In this document: positions 1 to 10,300 of the stretch, in pieces
Layout: every line of letters starts with the position of its first letter
How positions within the stretch are numbered: the first letter of the stretch is position 1
Assembly (NCBI GenBank): GCA_020650975.1
Contig: JAIPMN010003284.1
Coordinates: 1 to 43,325 of the forward strand
DNA length: 43,325 nt
Direction of reading: 5' to 3'
Source: Apostichopus californicus
Lineage: Eukaryota; Echinodermata; Holothuroidea; Aspidochirotida; Stichopodidae
Program-made: the position numbers and the translations under genes
The notes under the pieces: model-generated
The model's input: only the letters and a program-made list of their open reading frames with translations
Told to the model about the DNA's origin: nothing
The model's database searches: none

Positions 1-732
1 ATATATGTATTCAAGTACTCAATACATTCAAGTGTTCAAGAATTAACATTCAAGTTTTAGCCCCATACTTCATCAGCTGCACTGGCTGCATGTGGAGTAG
101 ACAGTTATCTCTAAGGTAACTTCTCAAATATTTTGTGCATGCTTACTACAGATGAGCAGCTACTGTATCCCCATCAGCCTTCCAGAAGTCTCTGTAGTTC
201 TGATACAAGTCTTGGCATTTCCAAAACTTGACTGCAATCCTATCAGGATCATTCTGACATTAAATTTGGACAAATTCATTGAAATTCACTGCCTATTGTT
301 TTTAGTAGAATTTTTTAGCTCTGCTATTTGCTTTAAATCCAGATTGAAGAAAATTCCTTTTCATTCAGGCATTTTATTAATTTTTAGATTTGTCACTTGG
401 TTATGTTGTGGAATTGTTTACAAAAGTTACTACTTTTGTAGTGTAAAAGGCTAAAAGCATACCAGAGACAAATTATGAGGCATGTATGCCATACGTTGGT
501 GGATGAATCACACAAGCTATGCCTACATGTCATATTACACAGTCGTGCAGCATCTACCTTACACGGCAACCTTCTAATAATGACCTCAACCATAGCTAGG
601 TAAAGAAAGAAGGTAAAGAGAGAGTGGTGATTAATATCCCGATAGATTAATACACAGCTTGACTTGATTGAGTTATTAATCTAACATACAGTACAAGTGT
701 GACAGAGATACCTGCAAGTGACTGATAGATTA

Positions 733-1015
733 ATAATTATAATAATAATTATAATTTATTCTTATATACCACCTTACATCAAAACGTGATCTCAACGCAC
801 TTCACAATAAAGCCTAAAATTGATACAGCGATAAAATAACATATTAAAACAGCAAAACAGAATAGACATGGTCGAACGAATGACACAGAAACGAGGGAAT
901 CAACTAGTAAAGAAAAAAAATACAAATGACTAAACAATAATAAAAACAACATGACAAGAGCCCTGCAATGAACAAAGCCTTTTATTGCAAAAAAAGTGTA
1001 GCTTTCGACACACAT
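733..1015. repeat. Old interspersed repeat with AT-rich microsatellite head
   Basis: An (ATA/ATT) run is followed by a phrase in which 'cacttcacaataaag' echoes an earlier 'ccaccttacatcaaaacg'. From general knowledge this resembles a dispersed repeat seen in many marine invertebrate genomes, with paired 'GCGCTTTACA'-like words. The match is from memory and degenerate. It has no coding capacity. Confidence 0.35.
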
Positions 1016-1300
1016 TTAATACCTTATGCATAAGTCTTGTTTATGATGTCATAGTAACAACTGACAATGGCATTGTTAGAGAATACAATATAACCCAGCT
1101 TCAATAAAGTCAAATAAGAAATAGAATAAAAAATAAAGAAATAGATTCCTTATCTTCTAATGAAGTTAGGCCTTCATTTGCTGGTCTAACCAGCATAGGT
1201 CTGTGTCAAATGTGTTAACAAAATGCACCCTTTATTAGAAATTTGTTGAATGTAGTGACATCCTAGCATTACAATATCATTGTGACATTATTGCAACCTT

Positions 1301-1322
1301 CTTCCTGCCAGTGGGCAGGAAG
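1301..1322. repeat. Small perfect hairpin
   Basis: A 9-base perfect stem, cttcctgcc paired with ggcaggaag, encloses a 4-base loop. It sits in non-coding DNA and no T-run or gene end follows, so no terminator or RNA role is proposed. Confidence 0.6.
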
Positions 1323-2611
1323 TACTCTTTAATGTTGAGTTCTTTTTTGTTTCTACTGGCTCTTGACATTGAGGCTTCTTCTTGCTGAATTTGTCCTGAA
1401 GTAATCCTGTGTTATTTGTATAGTTTTACTGTCGCTCTGTACATTCAAACTTCTGTTAACAAACAGGCCTTAATTAACTTCAACCTGCAAATATCTCGCG
1501 GACTTACCTAACTAATAACTAATACACTGTGTAGTAGTATAGAGATTATGTATCATTGCTATCAATAAACTGAACTGCCATTAATATTAAAAATCCTCAA
1601 GCTGCAACAATTCCTGATTAGGTTTCAATAGATTTGAAACAAAGTTTTCATTGAAAGGCCTGAAACACTGCATGTTTACGAGGGTTGTGCAGACTATTTG
1701 ACATTGATATGTACCCATTTTGAAGTATACTAAGATGGAAGTATTGTCCTTGAAAAGATGTCCATGTAATGGGCGTTTTAATCCTGCACTTTTCAACGCA
1801 TTAAGGTATTAAAGGCATTATTTTAAGGCATTAAAGTATCATTGAATTCCATGTGGCGGTTTGGTGCCTACATTGTTTTAAAAGATCAGTGTCAACACAT
1901 AATGTGAATTAAAGGATGGCAGGTTTATTTGTTTCATTACTTGGAAATGTTGGGATTGGAGGGCCTGGAGGGGGACAGGGGATGTGGGAGAGATGGACTG
2001 GGATAATACATACTAAGTAAAATTCTCCATAAATGGTCACCAAATGAACACAGTGTGTGTGTGAATCATTTAAATTGTTTCTGGTGGCATAGTCCTCTCT
2101 CAGGGACAGTGATATCTTCCATATTACAATCCAAAAGAGATTTTTTTTTTGTAGTACTGTACATCAAAGATTTGACCTCTTTCTCATTGACAGAGTCATA
2201 AAAATATTTCCATCTCTTAAAAGAGTCTATTTAATCTTATCTAGTAGAGATTAGCAATTGGCCAGGATATGGCTTGTTGATATTAAAAGGAGGGTGTCTT
2301 GAAGAGGTGTTAGAGAAGTAACCCAGGACATGTTTTGACATTCTGTGATAGTATTTTCATGACATGTCCTTTTGCTAGATCATGAATCATCAAATGATAC
2401 TGTAAGTCAGTACACATTTGTTATGATTTAGAAGGTTTGTGTTCAAGCTGTAAGTATAGAGGAAGTCAGGCTCTGTGCTTTCATCACTCACATAGATACT
2501 ACTACTTTGTCATTTAGTCTGCCCTGGCACTATGAGTCATCTTACACTGTACATTAACCTACTGCTGCTATACACTGTACAGACTGTGTACAGGGTTTAT
2601 GGTGCTTTGTA

Positions 2612-2986
2612 TTAAAGGGTGTGAAGACTCGCGCCAAAAGAAACGTCTAATGCCGGTAATTTGACCTAGTTTCGAATGAGGTGTAACAGAAGTGTTAAAC
2701 ACCACCATCGATCCCAGAAAAAAAAACCCACACAGCTTGCTACCTTCGTTAATTAGACACTATGTGTACAGTCAGTACATACAGCTGCGGTCAATACCCA
2801 CAGCACAGTATACGAACGATACAGCGATGGACATCTCAGGTCCAGCTGAAGATAACAATTAAGGTATCACGTTTCATTACTGTCTGCATTTTGTAGCGAC
2901 ACGAACAAAACGTCACCTGCAAGCAACAGAAAGTTAACATTTTCAGATTTCTGCAAGCGGTTTGGGCGAGTCTTCAATGCCTTTAA
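2612..2986. mobile_element. MITE with TTAA ends (piggyBac-like target site)
   Basis: Both ends carry related inverted repeats. The left end reads TTAAAGGGTGTGAAGACTCG. The right end, read on the minus strand, is TTAAAGGCATTGAAGACTCG. Both are followed by a C-rich stretch and CAAA. The TTAA at each end fits the target-site duplication used by piggyBac-type transposases. The roughly 375-bp interior has no long open frame, so the element is non-autonomous. It lies about 155 bases upstream of a NELFCD exon. The superfamily assignment is inference from the TTAA only. Confidence 0.65.
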
Positions 2987-3141
2987 AGGGATACTGGGGT
3001 CTGAAGAGAATAAAAGAAACTTTCACCATTGTTGTCCTTTGTTGGTCCTCCCATATTGTCTATTATCCTGTTTATATTCTCTGTTTGAAACTTTGAGTGA
3101 CTTGACTTAATTCCTGTTTCTGTTTTTGTCTTTTTCTTCAG

Positions 3142-3262
3142 AGGTGAAGGTGTTACCCAAATTACATTGGTCTTGAGTGCTGCTGCCCTCTATCCTAGGG
3201 CATGTCAAGCTCTGGTCTCAATGGTAGGACGGCAAGCTTTGAACCCTGCTGATGTAACAGTG
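3142..3262 (+). CDS. NELFCD: NELFCD exon a (first in window)
   Basis: The acceptor is tttttcttcag at 3131-3141 and the donor is GTG|gtaagt at 3263. The exon begins with one leftover base, then 40 codons, and ends in phase 0. It encodes GEGVTQITLVLSAAALYPRA and continues to ALNPADVTV, matching the NELF-D segment around the YPRACQAL motif. The open frame runs on into the intron to 3424, but those residues have no counterpart in the family. Confidence 0.93.
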
Positions 3263-4282
3263 GTAAGTGCCACAATTAGAAAGACAGATACAGTAGATGG
3301 ACAGACTGCTATCTACAGCCTCAATGTCCTAAAGTCTGAATACGTGTTTGCCGATGAATTTTGGAAAACAAACTTCCGTAGCAGATTCAATGTTTCTTAT
3401 TCTAAATGCACTCTGAACAGGTGAGTTTAATTGAGAAAAGCTGTCGCAATCGAAAGAAAGAAATTTATTTTCTATTGCCATTATGATGCGAACAATTTAC
3501 CGTAAAATCACTGCGACAGCCCATGTCAGCATGTTCATTACTCAAATGTAACCTATACATACTTGTATCGTCCACTCGTATTAGTCCTATGCCTAAAGGT
3601 TGTAAACAAAATAGAGAGATTCAATTGGTGCATTATCTGGTGGGCGGGGCTTGCAAATTTTGAAGTTTGTAGAATCTACGGACTCGTTAAAAATCTGACG
3701 AATTTTATTCAGCTCAAAATATTTAACGACAGATAACTCAATAAAAATAATGATTATTAATATGAATATTGCATAGAACGGTGTTATTTTCACTGAGCTT
3801 TTAGGGCAGTAAGCTGGAAAGATCGAAGTTAAAATTTGGCAAACACACATTGAGATTTGCAACAAAAAAAAGAGTTTACTTTCATTGATTTCAATTAATA
3901 ATAAATATGTCTGTTTGATGAAGCATGTTAGCAATCATGGTTGTTTGGTGCTTGATAAATACTCTATCAACTACAATATATCAACCAGACAGAATGAATA
4001 TTCATTAATTTATGTCCCTGTTTATCTGAGATTATACCAACAAGACATGATAGTTTTCAAATCATTTGATGAACGATGAATGTAAAGTAAGTGAATACAC
4101 CCTATATGTCCAACTATCTGTTTACCTATGTCTCTACACAGTGTTACATAATGAAATTCAGAAATGAAACTAACCCCCTCCCCCCCCCCACTACCTTTAA
4201 CAATTTAAGTGGTTGCTATGCTGGTTGCTATCTAGCTATGTATCTATATATCTATCTGTCTGTCTGCCTGCCTGTCTGTCTA

Positions 4283-4314
<32 letters not shown>

Positions 4315-4353
4315 CTATGTATCTATATATCTATCTGTCTATCTATCTATCTA

Positions 4354-4397
<44 letters not shown>

Positions 4398-7300
4398 CTA
4401 TAGATCTATCTATCTATCTATCAACAGCTACACAAGATGTACTCCAGTAATGACCCACCTCCCATTGAACTGATCAGAATGCCTCAACTTCTATGTCTTT
4501 TCATCAAGTCTCTGTTCAAGCCGGGAGCAGTCGTCAACCCAGATCACAAACATAAATATATCTTCCTCCTGTCATTTGCTACCTGTGCCCACGAAACTTG
4601 GAAAAAAGTGAGTAATAATCGTGTGGATAATAAATAGATTGGCATCTCAGTAGGCCTTTGTTTCTTTTGTTCACCTTAATTTTATAGCAAAATGAAATTC
4701 AATCAGTCCAAAAAAAAAGAAGCAAGATATTCCTTCTAAAAGTAGTTCACATTCAGACAACCATATCCAGAATTAGGAAACAAGATATCAAGATGTGGTT
4801 TGCAGTTAACAGAGTAGAATATTTTTCTCTTCCATATAAATGTCACATTGTCAAAGCCTATGATAATTGCCCTTTAAGAGAGAAGTAGAGGTACAGGGTT
4901 CTTTTGATTTGCACCCTGACTCTCCCCCACTGACCTACTTAAGATGTTTGTTGATGCCTTTTAAAACCATTGCTACCACAAATCTTCTCTTTTATACACT
5001 GAAACATGTTATTCATGTGTAACATTCCTCTGGTCATATGGAACTTGTCTGTTAACACCTATATTTACGACCTGTATATGTAATCAATCACTGACACATG
5101 CACACTTCACTCAAAAGGCTGCCTCGCCTGTCTAAATACCACTGCAAATTGTGTCATGTGAAACAAACCAAGAAGATCGTGAAATAGTCAAGACTTAGAG
5201 ATCTGTAGAGTGAAACTGTAAGCTTTGAACATTTTTTCTAGGTCAATTAAATGAGTTCCTCTTGATTTGCAGGGTAAGAGAATTTCCATGATCAAGGACG
5301 AAATGAAAACGACAACACAGGCTATTGAAAAAGTGCATTCCATATGTCAGAAGCAAGATAAAGGTGGCACAGAACTGCTAGCTGAGTTAGATGTTATATT
5401 CAAGCACATCAGGTATGGAGATTGTGATGTTAGACATACCTAGAGTATGGAGAGGGGAAGTATTTGATGGGGCAAGAATTGTTGAGTCTATTGTGAGGGG
5501 AAGGGCTTGGTGGGGTATGGGTCATTTAGTGTATGGTGAAGAAGGAAGGGCTTGATGGGACAGGTTTGTATGTGAGGAGGGAAGGGCTTGGTGGGGCAGG
5601 GATTGGTTAGTGTATGTGAAGAGGGAAGGGCTTGGTGGAGCAGGTATTTTTAGTGTATGTGAGGAGGGAAGCACTTGGTGGTGCAGGGGTTGTCCATTGC
5701 ATGGTGAGGAGGGAAGGGCTTGGTGGGGCAGGGGTTGTCCATTGCATGGTGAGGAGGGAAGGGCTTGGTGGGGCAGGGATTGTCCAGTGCATGGTGAGGA
5801 GGGAAGGGCTTGGTGGGCAGGGATTGTTTAGTGTATGTGAAGAGGGAAGGGCTTGGTGGTGCAGGGGTTGTCCATTGCATGGTGTGGAATTAGGGGCTTG
5901 GTGGGGCAGGGATTGTTTAGTGTATGTGAAAGAAGGAAGGGCTTGGTGGGGCAGGGGTTGTTTAGTGAATGTGAAGAGGGAAGGGCTTGGTGGGGCAGGG
6001 GTTGTCCATTGCATGGTGAAGAGGGAAGGGCTTGGTCGGGCAGGTTTTTTTTTATAGTGTATGGTGAGGTTTGTAGCTGGTAGAGGACTAGTGGTATATA
6101 AAGTGTTGCATGGACACCCAACATTATACTTTATATTTTCTAATACTTCCAGTACCTGTAATATTAAGGTTGAAATGGTTTCACTGCTAATGATATCTTT
6201 GTGCTATAATGTTAAGCATTAAATTGCTGCTCCCATTCTGTTGATCATAGGACCCTTATTGTATCTTATTCAGCTTGAGTCGTGCTCTCAATGGTTTCTG
6301 TTCCTTTCTTTTGCAGGTATCCTGTGGTAGCTATGGGGGTGATTTGTTGGGTAGAGGAGGTGGTTTCTGACCCTGTCTATTTCCAGAGGATGACTGACAC
6401 TACTCCTCTCCATCTTATTCTGTTGGATGAGGTAATCAGATTAGTAACCATTCATTGTATACACAGGGAGATAGTGTAGCTTACATACAGGCTGTGCACA
6501 GTGCAGACTGCACTCTCTTGATATGTTTCAGAGTATGGCCAACATGCCTGTTATGTAATAGTATGGCCAGCATGTCTGTTATGTAATAGTGTAACCAACA
6601 TGTCTGTTATGTAATAGTATAGCCACCATGCCTGTTATGTAATAGTATAGCCAACATGCCTGTTATATAATAGTATAGCCAACATGCCTGTTATGTAATA
6701 GTGTAGCCAGCATGTCTGTTATGTAATAGTGTAACCAACATGTCTGTTATGTAATAGTATAGCCAACATGCCTGTTATGTAATAGTATAGCCAACATGCC
6801 TGTTATGTAATAGTATGGCCAGCATGCCTGTTATGTAATAGTATGGCCAGCATGTCTGTTATGTAATAGTATGGCCAGCATGCCTGTTATGTAATAGTAT
6901 GGCCAGCATGCCTGTTATGTAATAGTATGGCCAGCATGTCTGTTATGTAATAGTATAGCCAACATGCCTGTTATGTAATAGTATAGCCAACATGCCTGTT
7001 ATATAATAGTATAGCCAACATGCCTGTTATGTAGTAGTATAGCCAACATGCCTGTTATGTAATAGTATAGCCAACATGCCTGTTATGTAATAGTATGGCC
7101 AGCATGTCTGTTNNNNTTATGTAATAGTATGGCCAGCATGTCTGTTATGTAATAGTGTAGCCAGCATGTCTGTTATGTAATAGTATAGCCAACATGCCTG
7201 TTATGTAGTAGTATAGCCAACATGCTTGTTATGTAATAGTATGGCCAGCATGTCTGTTATGTAATAGTATAGCCAACATGTCTGTTATGTAATAGTATGG

Positions 7301-10300
7301 CCAGCATGTCTGTTATGTAATAGTGTAGCCAGCATGTCTGTTATGTAATAGTATAGCCAACATGCCTGTTATGTAGTAGTATAGCCAACATGCCTGTTAT
7401 GTAATAGTATAGCCAACATGCCTGTTATGTAATAGTATGGCCAGCATGTCTGTTATGTAATAGTATAGCCAACATGTCTGTTATGTAATAGTATGGCCAG
7501 CATGTCTGTTATGTAATAGTGTAGCCAGCATGTCTGTTATGTAATAGTGTAACCAACATGCCTGTTATGTAGTAGTATAGCCAACATGCCTGTTATGTAA
7601 TAGTATAGCCAACATGCCTGTTATGTAATAGTATAGCCAACATGTCTGTTATGTAATAGTATGGCCAGCATGTCTGTTATGTAATAGTATAGCCAGCATG
7701 TCTGTTATGTAATAGTATGGCCAGCATGTCTGTTATGTAATAGTGTAGCCAGCATGTCTGTTATGTAATAGTATAGCCAACATGCCTGTTATGTAATAGT
7801 ATAGCCAACATGCCTGTTATGTAATAGTATGGCCAGCATGCCTGTTATGTAATAGTATGGCCAGCATGTCTGTTATGTAATAGTATAGCCAACATGCCTG
7901 TTATGTAATAGTATGGCCAGCATGCCTGTTATGTAATAGTATGGCCAGCATGTCTGTTATGTAATAGTATGGCCAGCATGCCTGTTATGTAATAGTATGG
8001 CCAGCATGTCTGTTATGTAATAGTATGGCCAGCATGCCTGTTATGTAATAGTATGGCCAGCATGTCTGTTATGTAATAGTATAGCCAACATGCCTGTTAT
8101 GTAATAGTATAGCCAACATGCCTGTTATATAATAGTATAGCCAACATGCCTGTTATGTAATAGTGTAACCAACATGCCTGTTATGTAGTAGTATAGCCAA
8201 CATGCCTGTTATGTAATAGTATGGCCAGCATGTCTGTTATGTAATAGTATAGCCAACATGTCTGTTATGTAATAGTATGGCCAGCATGTCTGTTATGTAA
8301 TAGTGTAGCCAGCATGTCTGTTATGTAATAGTATGGCCAGCATGTCTGTTATGTAATAGTGTAGCCAGCATGTCTTTTATGTAATAGTGTAGCCAACATG
8401 CCTGTTATGTAATAGTATGGCCAGCATGTCTGTTATGTAATAGTGTAGCCAACATGTCTGTTATGTAATAGTGTAGCCAGCATGCCTGTTATGTAATAGT
8501 GTAGCCAGCATGCCTGTTATGTAATAGTGTAGCCAACATGCCTGTTATGTAATAGTATAGCCAACATGTCTGTTATGTAATAGTGTAGCCAGCATGCCTG
8601 TTATGTAAATGTTTAGCAGCTGTTTCATTCCTATGCTGCCTTAGTGTAGCCTACACCATTGCTGTAATTGGCCGTCATCTGTTACCTCACATTAAAAATA
8701 TTATCGTTAAGTAAGTGGTTGACTTTGGTCAGGTTATTGCTAGTACCATGGCAGGATAGAGAGTTAGGCTATTGCTAGTACTGTGCAAGGATAAAGAGTT
8801 AGGCTATTGCTAGTACTGTGCAAGGATATAGAGTTACGCTATTGCTAGTACTGTGCAAGAATAGAGAGTTACGTAGCAGATTCCGTTTTATCGTTCAACA
8901 TTTGTATTTCTTTCTCCTTTCATTATTTTAGGTGATAAACTGTCATCAGTTGATGCATAAGGAGGTGCTTGATCTTCTGATTCGTCTTTTCCAGGATCCG
9001 TACCCTCAGCTGGATGTCCTTTTACAGGTAATGACAGACAATGACAGGCAGCATCAATGACATACTGCTGTAAACCATTCAACTGCCAATAGTTTAGTCG
9101 TTTCTCAAGCAGTTCACAGATTATCCTCAGACATGACGGAATTACCTGAGCAATCGGAAATAGGACTAGTAGATTTAATATGTAACGTTATCAAAGTTTG
9201 GATTAACTAAAGTTTTTGAGCTGAGGAGACCTGTATGTGTAGTAGAATTTTTTATTGAATAAATAAGTGTGAACTCATTTAGCATCTGGTAAAAGAAACA
9301 GAGCACCGTAGGATAGAATTAGCTGCCAATTGACAAATTTACAATGCCTTACTCTTAACTTGAACCCACAAGAGACCTCAAAATTTCTGTTACTGCTGAG
9401 TTGGTCTGCATAAAACTAGGTCATGCAACCACTTTTCTAAAACAAGCCTTGGATCTGTAAATCTACTCAAAATTTAGAAGCGATGTTGACATAGAATATG
9501 CCTAGAAAATGGTTCTTTTAGTGGTTTGTGTCATATAAAATTTATTCTTAATCTGTGTTTCAGATGGAGTTTAAGAAGACTATTCTAGATCGAATGGTCC
9601 ATCTTCTGAGTAAGGGAGATGTGATTCCTATCATCGAGTTCATGGTGAACTGTGTCAACACCCAGGCTGCTGATATCTCCCTCATCAGATATTTTGTCAT
9701 GGAGGTAGGTTTCATTCCTTTCTTGAAAGAACGACCAGGACGTGAAGGCAGCCGGAAGTCAAGGAGTAAATGATTCATTTGCTTACTCTGACAATTTCAA
9801 ACACACAAGCAGTAGGAGATTGTTGTTATATGAATAGATGGCGTCAAAACTTCATGACTCCATTGTAAAATGGCGATATGCATGTTTAGGTAAATTTATG
9901 TCATTAACTTGACAGCTTTCACTGACCGCCTTGCCAAGTTCTCAGCTGCTCTGTATCATGAATAAGAATACGTCTTGAGGAAGGACCTGAAAGCTGCCTA
10001 GCGTTTAGAGTACACAGGCAAAAAATACATTAACACAGTAAAAACTGCATCAGTAATTATGGCCACTATTTGTATAATGAAACCTTACTTTTAGTTGCAA
10101 TTTGTAAAATACAACTGTTTGTTGTAGAGCTGTTTTTAGACACATACTCTTGGTAAAAAGGTTTTTGGACAATTATACATTGTAATGCTGTGTTTAGACT
10201 GGTATGGTTGGTAGTAATGCCTTTAGAAATGTGTGCTTGTTAACACTGTTCAGACAGGTACTCCTGGTAATAATACTGCAGACATTAATGCTTGGTAATA

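Larger units (their letters stand above)
1..3141 (+). other. Upstream intron or flank of NELFCD, no exon seen
   Basis: This AT-rich stretch lies upstream of the first recognisable NELFCD exon. That exon starts with the third base of a codon, so an earlier exon must exist. I looked for the residues expected before it (the region about 290 residues into vertebrate NELF-D) and found no matching open frame, so the earlier exons are probably left of the window. The stretch contains an old interspersed repeat near 733-1015, a small hairpin at 1301-1322 and a MITE at 2612-2986. The short open frames here have no recognisable domains. Confidence 0.6.

Noticed and set aside
4091-4473. Open frames of 86-119 residues rich in Tyr-Leu-Ser-Ile-Cys
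   Set aside because: They are translations of a CTGT/CTAT microsatellite in an intron, and they run into the true NELFCD exon in the wrong frame.
5607-6124. Pro-rich and Gly/Trp-rich open frames on both strands
   Set aside because: They come from the ~48-bp minisatellite, which stays open in several frames on both strands. There is no start context, domain or codon pattern.
6534-8608. Regular 28-bp repeats resembling a CRISPR array
   Set aside because: The units are head-to-tail with no unique spacers, and the context is a eukaryotic intron. It is a minisatellite.
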